A stretch of DNA of 64,000 nt, from contig DEAT01000048.1 of the NCBI GenBank assembly GCA_002348265.1, positions 1 to 64,000 of the forward strand. Reading direction: 5' to 3'. Each line of letters starts with the position of its first letter. Positions within the stretch are counted from its first letter, which is position 1. The position numbers and the translations under genes were made by a program. Origin of the DNA: Gemmatimonadales bacterium UBA2975 (lineage in GTDB: Bacteria; Gemmatimonadota; Gemmatimonadetes; Longimicrobiales; Gaopeijiaceae). Of this stretch, positions 53,093-62,567 are shown piece by piece. The notes under the pieces are model-generated. The model did not search any database and was not told the origin of the DNA. It saw nothing but the letters and a program-made list of their open reading frames with translations.

Positions 53093-54475
53093 CTAAAAAT
53101 GATTGTCTAGATGCAGTTCTGCACCAGCTGCGCGAAGTGCATCGAGCATCGGTTCGAACTTGATGCTGGTTTCCTCCCACTCCAGCGCAGGAACTGACCC
53201 TTCAACGATGCCCGCTCCAGCGAAGAGACGCCATCCCGAGTCTTTTGATACCCCCATCCGAAGCGCTGGACAAAACACTCCGTTGCCCTCGACGTCGAAC
53301 CAACCCACTGGCCCGGCATACCATCCACGCTCGAAAGGCTCCTCTCGCTCTAGGAAGGCCATCGCAGCATCTCGCGGCAGCCCGCACACCGCAGCGGTTG
53401 GGTGGAGCAGTCTAACAAGATCCAGTATGCCCACAGTAGATGGAACAGACGCCCGGATCTCAGTTTCCAAATGCTGAATCCGGGCTAACGTCAGCACGTG
53501 CGGTTGCGGATCCGTGCGAATGTTGTGCCCTACAGTTTCTAGCCGGGCCACCATATCGTCTAGAGCGATTTGTTGCTCGGCTCGGTCCTTATCCGAAGCT
53601 AAGAGTTGATTCGCTAGCTTGGCCTGCTCGCTCTGCGATTCACCTCGCCTTATCGATCCTGCGACAGCAGTGGCATGGAAAACCCCATCTCTGAGAGTTG
53701 CAACAGTCTCCGGAGCCGCACCCACTATCGCCGAGCCTGGCACGGGCTCGAAGAGAAAAACGTGACTGCCCTGATTCATCTCCCACAGTTTTGCTACCAC
53801 GTCCACGGGATCAATCACACCTTCTCTAAAGTCAACGTCCATGGTACGAGCCATCACAGCTTTCGAGATAGATCCGGCTCGTATTGCATGCAGCGAACTA
53901 TCAATTGCCGTCTCCCACTTCGCCCGCTCAGTTGCTAAGGTGAAGCCGAACTTTCTTTCTGGGCCCCCAGGAAAAAAGGCTCTCGATGTCATTTCAGCTC
54001 TAAGCAACTCCGCTTTTGCACGAAGCCTCTGAAAGACTTGGTCCCTCTCCTCATTCTTGACCAAAGCCCGCACCCGAAGCCAAGTGTCCCCCGAGTCGCC
54101 ACGCTCTAGTTCTATCGCAGGGAGATGGAATAGACTATCCGGAAAATCCGCCCAAACACCTGAGGCTTCATGATCTGAACGAAATGAAAAGCCTCCATAA
54201 AATCGTAGGCTAGAATCACGATCTGCTAGACCTGTAAGGAGCGTACGCTGCATTAGTTCACGCGCAGAACTCGCGGTCTTGGCGAAACGGTCGCCATCCC
54301 TGAAGTGTTCTGCTCTGAGTGACAAGGTGACCCCCCTGTGCGCAAACCAGCTCTCGTCTCTCGCCCAGAAGCCCCTCGGTTCACCCTTTGCTTGATGCAG
54401 AAACGATTGAGGGCTCAGATCAGGCGCTGGCACCGACACAGTCGCTAGGCAACGCAAGGAATCATGTGAGGCCAA
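53093..54475 (-). CDS. menF: Isochorismate synthase
   Basis: The product has 460 residues from TTG 54475, preceded by GGGGA. The C-terminal half is the chorismate-binding domain: ISKAVMARTMDVDF, FEPVPGSAIVGAAPETVATLRDG, HATAVAGSIRRGESQSE, VCGLPRDAAMAFLEREEPFERGWYAGPVGWFDVEG and a final FAGAGIVEGSVPALEWEETSIKF. Together these match isochorismate synthase, not anthranilate synthase. It converts chorismate to isochorismate and heads the men cluster. Confidence 0.93.
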   Translation of the reverse strand: MASHDSLRCLATVSVPAPDLSPQSFLHQAKGEPRGFWARDESWFAHRGVTLSLRAEHFRDGDRFAKTASSARELMQRTLLTGLADRDSSLRFYGGFSFRSDHEASGVWADFPDSLFHLPAIELERGDSGDTWLRVRALVKNEERDQVFQRLRAKAELLRAEMTSRAFFPGGPERKFGFTLATERAKWETAIDSSLHAIRAGSISKAVMARTMDVDFREGVIDPVDVVAKLWEMNQGSHVFLFEPVPGSAIVGAAPETVATLRDGVFHATAVAGSIRRGESQSEQAKLANQLLASDKDRAEQQIALDDMVARLETVGHNIRTDPQPHVLTLARIQHLETEIRASVPSTVGILDLVRLLHPTAAVCGLPRDAAMAFLEREEPFERGWYAGPVGWFDVEGNGVFCPALRMGVSKDSGWRLFAGAGIVEGSVPALEWEETSIKFEPMLDALRAAGAELHLDNHF

Positions 54476-54648
54476 GTATTTTCCCCAGAACTCGGTCAGC
54501 CGACCGTATCGATTGATACCGGCTGGAAATATAGGATTTAGGACACGTTCATTGAGCCCCAGAGCTTGCGCTAGGTACCTGCGCTCACTGAACGAGTGTG
54601 TATTTTGGCCTTGACCCGGCTACTCTCACTTGAAAGCAGGAGAAGACG

Positions 54649-55713
54649 ATGAGCAAAATATCCCTACAGGATCATTCGGACTACCTGTCCAATTTCAATG
54701 TGAAGAGGGTTACGGCTTGTGTCTCGTCAGCACCCGATATCGCGCTGGGACTTGGCCGACGTATGATACCGGCTATCAGCCTATCGCTGATCTCACTCAC
54801 GGCTTCCTGCAACTTTGAAAGATCGGAAGAAGGACGAGATGCCGAAGAGATAATTCAGACCTTCATCTCGCCGCGAGATGCAGACATCCTGATCGCTGAT
54901 CTGTCTTACGACTCTGAAGGGATCCCGGTAGTAGGTGCCCTGACTAACCTCACCCAGAGGCCCGACTACGACAATCAGCCCTACTTCACCCCCGACGCGT
55001 CAGGAATCTGGTACACGGCGAACGACCCACAAAACGGACAGTCAGACATCTGGCGCTATGACTTTGCCACAGAAAGTGTGACCAGGATCACGCAAAGCGC
55101 GCCAGAGAGCGAGTACTCAGCGACCGCCCTACCGGACGGGTCGGGCATCTCAGTCATCAGAGTCGAGGCTGATTCGATGCAAAGGCTTTGGAGATTCGAT
55201 CTAGACGGTTCAAACGCCTCACTCATCCTTCCCCAGATAGCACCCGTGGGATACCACAAATGGATCAACGAATCGACAGTTGCGATGTTCGTGCTAGGTA
55301 ACCCGGCTACCCTGCAGGTCGGAGATCTCGAAACAGGTCAGGCCCGTATCCTGACCGAGGACATAGGGCGTTCGATTCACAATATCCCCGGCACCGAAGA
55401 CATTTCCTACGTTCAGCGTCATGAGGACGGCTCGGCAACGATTATGCGCCTTCCCGGTCAGGGTGGCCCCCCGGAGCGAATCAGTGAAGCAGTATCGCAG
55501 GGTGATTTTCACGCGTGGACTCCAGACCATTTCCTTCTTATGACAGACGGCCCACTTATCTTCGCCCGCAGGTACGAACCAGAAGCAAGTTGGAAGCAGA
55601 TAGCAGACTTCTCGGATCTTCATTTGAACCTGTCCCGACTCGCCGTAAGCCCGGACGGAACCCAAATTGCCTTGGTCGCGGAACTTGATGCTCTCGAATT
55701 GCCCGCGAACTAA
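54649..55713 (+). CDS. TolB-like beta-propeller protein, probably exported
   Basis: The product has 354 residues. The start ATG 54649 has a good AGGAGAAG site. An internal ATG at 54763 instead begins MIPAISLSLISLTASC, a perfect lipoprotein signal, so the first 38 residues are either an unusual extension or untranslated. The body has WD40/PD40 repeats: DNQPYFTPDASGIWYTAND, SEYSATALPDGSGISVIRV, and LSRLAVSPDGTQIALVAE at the end. Such propellers bind proteins or peptidoglycan-associated partners in the periplasm. Function is unknown. Confidence 0.68.
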   Translation: MSKISLQDHSDYLSNFNVKRVTACVSSAPDIALGLGRRMIPAISLSLISLTASCNFERSEEGRDAEEIIQTFISPRDADILIADLSYDSEGIPVVGALTNLTQRPDYDNQPYFTPDASGIWYTANDPQNGQSDIWRYDFATESVTRITQSAPESEYSATALPDGSGISVIRVEADSMQRLWRFDLDGSNASLILPQIAPVGYHKWINESTVAMFVLGNPATLQVGDLETGQARILTEDIGRSIHNIPGTEDISYVQRHEDGSATIMRLPGQGGPPERISEAVSQGDFHAWTPDHFLLMTDGPLIFARRYEPEASWKQIADFSDLHLNLSRLAVSPDGTQIALVAELDALELPAN

Positions 55714-55791
55714 TGGCTGAAGCACCCATCACCCTCGCAATCTAGAACCACGTCCCCTGAAGACACACTACCTGTTACTCACCGACCTCCC

Positions 55792-57852
55792 ATGAAGCGA
55801 ATCCACCTACTTTCCATCGCCTATTGCCTCCTAATGGCTACTGGTATCCTTCCTGGCTCTATTAACGCCCAGGATGAGAACCGTGTAGCCCGCCTTGTCC
55901 CGAGCGCCGATAGAGTGGTGGTCGCCCTGGGTTCCCAGATGCCATTCTCGGTTAACGCAGTGGACAGTTCCGGCTCCCAGGTCGACGCAGCAATACGTGT
56001 TGTAGCTCCAAGGAATTCACTCCGACTTAGTGACGGCTTCGTCGAGGGGCTCTCACAAGGGGAGTTCGAAATCACAGCAACGCTCGTGGTCGGAGCTGGC
56101 TCGGAGTCGGCGCCGATGTCTATCAGCGTCCCTGTTATCGTAGAATGGCCTCCAATTGAGGACCTCAAACTCGCAAGTCGGCACCAGACGCTCTTTGTAA
56201 GTACAACAATCCAGCATGACATCGTCGCGCAGCACTCCGACGGCTCGCAGAGGCCAGACCCTCAAGTTTCGTGGAAGTCCTCAGACCCGCTGATCGCTAC
56301 AGTCGACGGCTTCGGCAACGTAACCGGCATCTCATCAGGACACGTCACGATCGAAGCATCGTTCGAAGGCGTGTCGGCATCACTCTCCTATGAGGTCGAA
56401 GCTGTGCCCCAAATCTCATTAACCCTAAGAGGCGGTCCGACTGAAGCTCGGACGGGAGACGTCATTCATTTCCAAGCAGTCATTACGGATATGACGGGTG
56501 AGGTCCGTACCGATATACCAGTTAACTGGTCTCACTCATACACAGCCACTGATGGCATGTTGGGGGTCGCCGCTACAGGTCAAATCAATCATCAGGGTTC
56601 CTACGTCGCTGATATCCCTGGTATCCATACAATCACCGCGACAGCCGGCGCAGTGAGTGCTCGACACTCTTTCCAAGCGAAATCCCGTGAGGTAGTTCAG
56701 GAACTAGAGTTGGTGGGTCAAGGAGCCGAAAACTGGTATCGCACCACTGATCTTTGGGCGTTCGAGGGCCTCGATGGACGAGACTACGTCATCACGGGCT
56801 CTAAAGTCTCGGGTGGATACGCCTTCTTTTACGATGTCACGGATCCCACCGCACCGGTAAAATACGACTCCATTCAAGTGGACGCGCGCACAGTAAACGA
56901 TGTAAAAGCTTCTCCAGACGGAAGATATGCAGTGCTATCTCGTGAGGGAGCCACCAACAGGCGCAACGGCCTGGTAATCGTAGACATGGCCATTCCCAGT
57001 GAGCCCAGGGTCGCGACAGTTTACGAGAATGGGATAACCGGCGGCGTGCACAACATGTTCGCAGACGACGATTATCTCTACGCGCTTTCCAACGGCGACA
57101 AGTACGTCATTATCGATATGACGGACATCTACAAACCTGAATACGTCTCGGAATACAATCATCCCGATAGTCGAATCCACGACGTGTGGATTGCTAACGG
57201 ACTAGCCTTCTCCTCCGAATGGGGTACCGGAGTCGTAGTCGTGGACGTAGGAAATGGTCGCTGGGGAGGATCTCCTCAAAATCCAGTATACGTGAGTAGT
57301 TACCCCACACCATCGGGGGCGACACACGCCGCATTTCCATACTACTCAGAAGTAACTGGTAAAACGTACCTCTTCCTCGGTGACGAAATCATGAACCGTA
57401 GTGGGCTAGCGTGGGCAGGATATCCACGCTCGATGGGTTCATACGCGGAACAATACAACCCAGCTACAGGCGTAGGCGGAATCCCACTCGTCACAAGAGG
57501 CTATATCCAAATCATCGACTTTACTGATCCCGAGAACCCTGAAATGGTAGCACGCTATGAGGTGCCAGAATTCGGAACGCACAACATGTGGGTTGAGGAC
57601 GACGTCCTTTATCAAGCATACTACGAGGGCGGTGTCCGCATGGTCGATGTGAGCGGCGAACTGATGGGGAATTTGTATACCCAAGGTCGTGAGATCTCGG
57701 TCTTCAAGTCAGCAACACCGACTGGGTATACGCCTAACGCAACCATGGTATGGGGAGTGCAGCCATTCAAGGGGCACGTTTTTTTCGCAGACACAAACTC
57801 GGGCCTATGGTCCGTCAAGATGCTTCCAAAATCTCGTCCCGTCTCGCAATAG
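55792..57852 (+). CDS. Exported protein with Ig-like (BIG2) and LVIVD repeats
   Basis: The product has 686 residues with signal ending at GSINAQ. Residues 30-300 form Ig-like domains: VSWKSSDPLIATVDGFGNVTG is a classical bacterial Ig-2 pattern. From about 315 the LVIVD repeats begin (VIVDMAIPSEPRVATVYENG, VIIDMTDIYKPEYVSEYN, IQIIDFTDPENPEMVARYE), expected to fold as a beta propeller. The protein ends without an anchor. It is a surface or periplasmic binding protein of unknown ligand. It follows the TolB-like gene by 78 bases. Confidence 0.78.
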   Translation: MKRIHLLSIAYCLLMATGILPGSINAQDENRVARLVPSADRVVVALGSQMPFSVNAVDSSGSQVDAAIRVVAPRNSLRLSDGFVEGLSQGEFEITATLVVGAGSESAPMSISVPVIVEWPPIEDLKLASRHQTLFVSTTIQHDIVAQHSDGSQRPDPQVSWKSSDPLIATVDGFGNVTGISSGHVTIEASFEGVSASLSYEVEAVPQISLTLRGGPTEARTGDVIHFQAVITDMTGEVRTDIPVNWSHSYTATDGMLGVAATGQINHQGSYVADIPGIHTITATAGAVSARHSFQAKSREVVQELELVGQGAENWYRTTDLWAFEGLDGRDYVITGSKVSGGYAFFYDVTDPTAPVKYDSIQVDARTVNDVKASPDGRYAVLSREGATNRRNGLVIVDMAIPSEPRVATVYENGITGGVHNMFADDDYLYALSNGDKYVIIDMTDIYKPEYVSEYNHPDSRIHDVWIANGLAFSSEWGTGVVVVDVGNGRWGGSPQNPVYVSSYPTPSGATHAAFPYYSEVTGKTYLFLGDEIMNRSGLAWAGYPRSMGSYAEQYNPATGVGGIPLVTRGYIQIIDFTDPENPEMVARYEVPEFGTHNMWVEDDVLYQAYYEGGVRMVDVSGELMGNLYTQGREISVFKSATPTGYTPNATMVWGVQPFKGHVFFADTNSGLWSVKMLPKSRPVSQ

Positions 57853-57875
57853 ACCCAGGGCACCAAGAAATAGAC

Positions 57876-58223
57876 CTAACCTGCGAGCCACTCTTTCCAC
57901 TCAGCTTCAGCAGAACCGACCGAGAGTCGGTTCCCGATTCGCACTAGAGGCTGCCGCAAAATCATAGGCTCTTCACAAGAAATTTCGAGCCAGCGGTCGT
58001 CGGTATAATAAGCCGTCTGAAGACCCAAAGCGTGAAATCTCTTCGCAGTGCGATCGATCAGACCTTTTTCCCCAAACCTCTGAAAGAAACGCCGGAGTTC
58101 TCCCTTAGATGGGCTCCGCTGCTTGAAATCCATGAAATGGACTCGAACGCGGCGTTCTTTGAAGAAGCGCTCCGCTTTTCGAACGTCGGCGTTTTTTTTC
58201 ACGCCAAAGATCTGAACTTCCAT
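57876..58223 (-). CDS. ArsC/Spx-family protein lacking the active cysteine
   Basis: The product has 115 residues, the usual size of ArsC/Spx/YffB thioredoxin-fold proteins. KAERFFKERRVRVHFMDFK and LIDRTAKRFHALGL fit the fold, and MILRQPLVRIGNRLSVG is the conserved C-terminal R-P-L-V strand. At the active site it reads GVKKNADVRKA where relatives have a cysteine in GIKNCDTVKKA-like sequence, so arsenate-reductase chemistry is impossible. A binding or regulatory role is more likely. Confidence 0.8.
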   Translation of the reverse strand: MEVQIFGVKKNADVRKAERFFKERRVRVHFMDFKQRSPSKGELRRFFQRFGEKGLIDRTAKRFHALGLQTAYYTDDRWLEISCEEPMILRQPLVRIGNRLSVGSAEAEWKEWLAG

Positions 58224-58356
58224 AGCGTATATGATAACAACTTGATTGACGGAACCGCTTGCGCTACCCGTCCACGTCGTGAGGAATTACAACTCATAGG
58301 TCTTGCACCACCACAACTTTTGTGACCCGAATGGCGAATAGCCCTTTAGACACCCG

Positions 58357-58800
58357 ATGATTCATAACCCTCGCTTTTGGCTCTCAGTAGCCGGTTTATG
58401 GCTGATCGCCGCTGGCTGTGCACATACGGCCATGCATGTCTGGACCTTCGTACTTGAGAACGGTATTGGAGGGTTGCGCGAGTTCGCAGTAAACGCCATG
58501 AAGCAAGCTCAATCTCCAGACCCTCTAATGCCGAGCATGTGGCGTCAATTTAGGATGTACAGTGTCTCCTTCGGCCTTCTGCTTTTTCTCGCCGGTTCGA
58601 TCAACTTGCTTTTTGCCTGGACCGATATCCCACATCGCATTCAGGCAAACCTTGCATTACTAGGAACAGTATTTTGGACGATCGCTTTCATCCCATACGC
58701 TTTTGTTGACCCGGTAATCCAGTCGATCGTGGTGGCATTTATTGCGGTGCCCCTGCATGCGATTGCATACCTGACTGCCACACTCGACGAAGAGCACTGA
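58357..58800 (+). CDS. Four-helix membrane protein of unknown function
   Basis: The product has 147 residues with four predicted membrane segments (about 8-26, 68-88, 98-115, 120-140). The stretch FWLSVAGLWLIAAGCAHTAMHVW and a second block MWRQFRMYSVSFGLLLFLAGSINL suggest a short-chain membrane family, but I cannot name it. The start ATG has no strong ribosome site. It converges on the serine hydrolase gene with 28 bases between. Confidence 0.6.
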   Translation: MIHNPRFWLSVAGLWLIAAGCAHTAMHVWTFVLENGIGGLREFAVNAMKQAQSPDPLMPSMWRQFRMYSVSFGLLLFLAGSINLLFAWTDIPHRIQANLALLGTVFWTIAFIPYAFVDPVIQSIVVAFIAVPLHAIAYLTATLDEEH

Positions 58801-58828
58801 GGCCCGTTGTCCAGCAGCCGAAGCCGAA

Positions 58829-59974
58829 CTAGCGGCGACTAGCTCGGAGTTCCGAGAGAAGAGACTGTGCCGCGCCGCCTAGATTCGTCCTACCCTGCGT
58901 GTAGTTACGAAGGAGAACCACCCCGATTTTGGCCTCCGGATCGACGGTCATGTAGGCATTGTAGCCCGCTACAGAACCTCCATGGCCAGCGAACCAGTTT
59001 CCTTCATCGTCGCTAAGGAGTGATAAGCCAAGACCATAGCCCCTTTTTGGATTCTCCGGTGTCTGCATAGCCAACATCTGCTCACGGCTTGATTCCGTAA
59101 GAATCTTGAGCCCTGGCACTCCAGCTATTGCTCCAAGAAAACGCCCTAGGTCACCTACAGTAGAATACACTCCTCCGTTTGGGACCTTGTAACCTCTCCC
59201 AGCGTGCTCCCTCATCGGCGCTTCAGAGCTGATCTGCTCGTCCCTTACGACATAGCCCTGTGCAAGACGCGGCTCTAGCTCAGCACCTTGCACTACAAAT
59301 GAAGAGCCAGTCATACCAAGTGGAGTGAAAATCTCATCTTCGACGAGCTCAATAAAGGGACGATCAGCTGCTTTTGAGAGAGCTAGACCAAGTATGCCAA
59401 AACCGATGTTAGAGTATTGATAGCGGGCACCTGGGATTGAATCGTATGCGGTCTTCGGAATCGACTCGAGGATCCGGCTCTCCCAGTCGCTAATCGGACC
59501 TACCACTGATTCGGACCAGTCCGGCTCACGAATCAGTCCCGCCGTGTGAGAAGCTAGATGGCGGAAAGTGATATCCTCGCTCGCAGGCCGGCGGTCTTGA
59601 AGGTTGTTGATTTCTGGCAAGTATCGTGAGACCGGATCGTCCAACCTGATCACACCACGATCGACTAAGAGCATCATCAGTAATGCCGTTACTGATTTGG
59701 ATATCGAACCTGTACGCGAGACAGACGCAGAACCCATTGGCTCTCGCGTATCACGGTTCGCAAGCCCCCACGCATCCGCCCACACCAAGTCACCGTCGAC
59801 CATGATACCGGCTGCTATGCCCCCAACCGCATCGTCAGCTACATCTTGAGAGATTGAAAACGAAAACTCCTCGATAGCGTCAGCCCATCGAGCGCGTTGA
59901 GCTTCGAGCGGATGAGCTACAGTTACTAAAAACGTCAAGCATACTATAGTCGAGTATACACGTGCAGTTTTCAT
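58829..59974 (-). CDS. Serine hydrolase, beta-lactamase/PBP4* family
   Basis: The product has 381 residues with signal ending near PLEAQ. The serine beta-lactamase-like motifs are in order: S-I-S-K at 90-93 (nucleophile and lysine), YSN in QYSNIGFGIL near 187, and H-G-G in WFAGHGGSVAGYNAY near 335. The family includes D-aminopeptidases, esterases and penicillin-binding-like enzymes; true beta-lactamase activity is not implied. It overlaps the upstream aminotransferase gene (ATGA at 59971-59974), so the two are made together. Location is likely periplasmic. Confidence 0.85.
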   Translation of the reverse strand: MKTARVYSTIVCLTFLVTVAHPLEAQRARWADAIEEFSFSISQDVADDAVGGIAAGIMVDGDLVWADAWGLANRDTREPMGSASVSRTGSISKSVTALLMMLLVDRGVIRLDDPVSRYLPEINNLQDRRPASEDITFRHLASHTAGLIREPDWSESVVGPISDWESRILESIPKTAYDSIPGARYQYSNIGFGILGLALSKAADRPFIELVEDEIFTPLGMTGSSFVVQGAELEPRLAQGYVVRDEQISSEAPMREHAGRGYKVPNGGVYSTVGDLGRFLGAIAGVPGLKILTESSREQMLAMQTPENPKRGYGLGLSLLSDDEGNWFAGHGGSVAGYNAYMTVDPEAKIGVVLLRNYTQGRTNLGGAAQSLLSELRASRR

Positions 59975-61158
59975 GAGACGTTCACACCTTGTTCCTTCCA
60001 GTATCGCACTGCTGATAGTACTCGTTCGACGTCAGAATGGTTGTTATACAATCCGAAGGAGAATCTCAGCACCCCGGCTCGAAGCGCAAAGACAACTCCT
60101 GCGTCCACGAGATGTCGATGTAGCTCGTTCACCTCAGGATCCTCGGCGGTGTAGTGACGGCCACTGCCCAAATGACCAGATGAAACGATGTGAGCCAAAT
60201 GAGGTCCTGGGCGACCACCCACCACCGGCATACCCAAGTCCATGAGGCCATCAGCCAAATCTGCAGCCAAACCACGGACATGCGCTTCAATCTTCGACAC
60301 ACCCACATCCTTGATGAATTGCAGGGCCGCTCGAGTCGCGGTCATACCCAAGTAGTTGTAGTTGCCGAGGTCGAACCTCCGGGCCCCAGGAGCGTAAACC
60401 AACGGAGCGTCAGAGTACGCCGTTTCATGCGCGTCGAGGGCGATCCCATACCTAGCGACATGGATGGGGACAAGCTGTTCAGCCACCTCTCTTCGAACGT
60501 AAAGAAATCCAAACCCATATAGGGACAGCAAGCCTTTTTGTGTAGCCACCGCGAGGGCATCAACCCCCATCGCCCGCGCATCTGTCTCAAGAGACCCTAT
60601 CGACTGAGCTCCATCTGCCAGTGTCCAGGCTCCAACATCTTGAGCAGCCCTCACGATCGGTTCCCCGTCAGTAATGAAACCTGGAGCGAACGAAATCGTC
60701 GGAAACGTTACGATCCGCGTGCGCTCGTCTATAGCAGCGACCATGCGATCGACCGGTATCGACCCGTCGACCGACTCAATTGATCGGACCTCCACCCCAT
60801 ACCGACGGGCGAGATTGAACCATAGATAGATGTTATTAGGATGCTCCAGATCTGGGCATACGACGACGTTGTCACCGGCACGCCACTCTAAACTGGCAGC
60901 AAAGAGATTGAGTCCTTCGGAAACGTTTTTTGTTATCGCTACCTCATCCGCTTCGACCCCAATAATTGATGCGATCAAAGCCCTTGTCTCATCAACCTGT
61001 TCGCGGAGAACATCTTTATCACTTGTCCCAGCGATCTGCTGATCGAGGTAGGCATTAACGACATCACGAACGCTCGAAGGAATTAGTCCTTTGGCGGCGA
61101 TATTTAGATAAGTCTGCTCCGACGCGCCGGGAAACAAACTTCGGATCTGGTTGTTCAA
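59971..61158 (-). CDS. Class V aminotransferase-fold PLP enzyme
   Basis: The product has 395 residues from TTG 61158. That TTG overlaps the transporter stop (TTGA) and has GAGGGA upstream; ATG 61200 lies deep in the transporter gene. It resembles isopenicillin-N epimerase/cysteine desulfurase-like enzymes: TKNVSEGLNLFAA in the phosphate region, LADGAQSIGSLETDARAMG with the cofactor aspartate, and ATQKGLLSLYGFGF with the likely PLP lysine. No signal peptide. It is coupled to a dicarboxylate symporter before it and a serine hydrolase after it, so an amino acid imported by the transporter is a possible substrate. Confidence 0.8.
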   Translation of the reverse strand: MNNQIRSLFPGASEQTYLNIAAKGLIPSSVRDVVNAYLDQQIAGTSDKDVLREQVDETRALIASIIGVEADEVAITKNVSEGLNLFAASLEWRAGDNVVVCPDLEHPNNIYLWFNLARRYGVEVRSIESVDGSIPVDRMVAAIDERTRIVTFPTISFAPGFITDGEPIVRAAQDVGAWTLADGAQSIGSLETDARAMGVDALAVATQKGLLSLYGFGFLYVRREVAEQLVPIHVARYGIALDAHETAYSDAPLVYAPGARRFDLGNYNYLGMTATRAALQFIKDVGVSKIEAHVRGLAADLADGLMDLGMPVVGGRPGPHLAHIVSSGHLGSGRHYTAEDPEVNELHRHLVDAGVVFALRAGVLRFSFGLYNNHSDVERVLSAVRYWKEQGVNVS

Positions 61159-62351
61159 ATCAGATTCCCTCTTTTGGATTCGGAACGGACGACAAGACAC
61201 GTTCCCACAAGATCACCCATGACGTTAACAGTGGTGTTCCCCATGTCTACAAGACGGTAGATCCCACCAACGATAGCAGCTATTTCGATGGGAAGGTTGA
61301 ATGCCTGCACGTAGATCAAGGCGATGACGAAACCACCCCCTGGAATACCGCCCGAACCCTCCGAAAGCAGTAACCCAATCAGGACAACGGATACGAGGGC
61401 CGCGGGAGTGAAAGACACTCCCGCCACCTGGGCAGTGAATAGCAAAACTGCACCAAGCATGACCGAGGTCCCGTCCTTGTTAAGCTGAGCACCGAGTGGA
61501 AGCGTGAAGGAGTAGACGGACGACGGCAGTCCCATCCGATCCGCGGTTTCCAGTGATACGCTCAGCGACGCCAAGCTCGAGGTCGTCGCAGCCGTTGTCG
61601 CCCAGAGCGGCCCCGTCTCACGCAAGAATTTCAATGGCGATCGGGCACCGCTTAACCGCAGAAGTCCCATGTAGGCCAAAAAGACCACAAGCTGCGCCAA
61701 GTAAACGCCCGCCAAGAAGCGCGCCATCGGACCGAGAAGTGCTGCGCCATGGGTACCAACGGTCACCGCCACAAGCGCTCCAATTCCCACCGGAGCGGTC
61801 AACAAGATGACATCTACCAATCTACGAAAGAGCGCGGATACGTCTTGGTATAGTCCTGCTAGACGCATTCGAGAATCCTCCGCCAGAAGTAGGGTTGCCA
61901 CGCCTATCAGTACAGCGATCACAACAATCTGAACCACGTTGCCTTCCACGAACGCCTCAAACGCGTTCCGAGGGATCATTCCCAGAAGTACCTCAGCGAT
62001 GGACGGGACCGTGCCGACGGGTCCATCCACAGAACCTGTGAACTGCATTCCGATACCAGGTCGGAGCAATGCCATGGCTCCGAGCCCAAGAAGGAGTGCA
62101 GCCACGTCGGTCATGACGTAGTAAGTCATCGTCTTGCCAGCGAGTCGACCAAAGGTCTTTACGTCACTGAGTACGGTCAGCCCAGCGAGCAGATTGAAGA
62201 ACACCAGCGGCACCGCGGCAAGAACGAGAAGGCGGATGAATAAATCACCCACAGGCTCCACGATGGCAGCGGCATCTCCAAAGATACCGCCCACCATGGA
62301 ACCAATCACCATGCCGATGAGGATCTGGCTCCCCAGCCCGATTTTTCGCAT
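61155..62351 (-). CDS. Dicarboxylate/amino acid:cation symporter (DAACS)
   Basis: The product has 398 residues from ATG 62351; ATG 62369 is the alternative. It is a glutamate/aspartate-type transporter: FLRETGPLWATTAATTSSLASL is the serine-rich reentrant loop, LPLGAQLNKDGTSVMLG and GGIPGGGF follow, and DMGNTTVNVMGDLVGT near the end has the substrate- and sodium-binding NTxxNVxGD sequence. Canonical members carry R or other residues in this motif that set substrate choice; here the residue before NTTVN is glycine, so the substrate is uncertain. It leads an operon with aminotransferase V. Confidence 0.87.
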   Translation of the reverse strand: MRKIGLGSQILIGMVIGSMVGGIFGDAAAIVEPVGDLFIRLLVLAAVPLVFFNLLAGLTVLSDVKTFGRLAGKTMTYYVMTDVAALLLGLGAMALLRPGIGMQFTGSVDGPVGTVPSIAEVLLGMIPRNAFEAFVEGNVVQIVVIAVLIGVATLLLAEDSRMRLAGLYQDVSALFRRLVDVILLTAPVGIGALVAVTVGTHGAALLGPMARFLAGVYLAQLVVFLAYMGLLRLSGARSPLKFLRETGPLWATTAATTSSLASLSVSLETADRMGLPSSVYSFTLPLGAQLNKDGTSVMLGAVLLFTAQVAGVSFTPAALVSVVLIGLLLSEGSGGIPGGGFVIALIYVQAFNLPIEIAAIVGGIYRLVDMGNTTVNVMGDLVGTCLVVRSESKRGNLI

Positions 62352-62567
62352 GACCCCGAACTTGCACACGTCACCCCGGTCAGCAAGTGTGGGGAGAGAA
62401 GTTCATTGTCTCAGGAAGAAGATCGACTCCTCCTGTAGAGGATTACTTCTTCTGCTTTCCAGGCGCGCAACACGAAGGGGTCAAATCCGGAGTGCGCCTC
62501 TACCTATGTGTCGAATACATTGATGCACTGTATACTATTTCCCTGAACAGTCCACGCATGAGGACCA

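Noticed and set aside
58829..59974. Antibiotic-resistance beta-lactamase
   Set aside because: Motifs only show the wider serine hydrolase fold; similar proteins are mostly peptidases or esterases.
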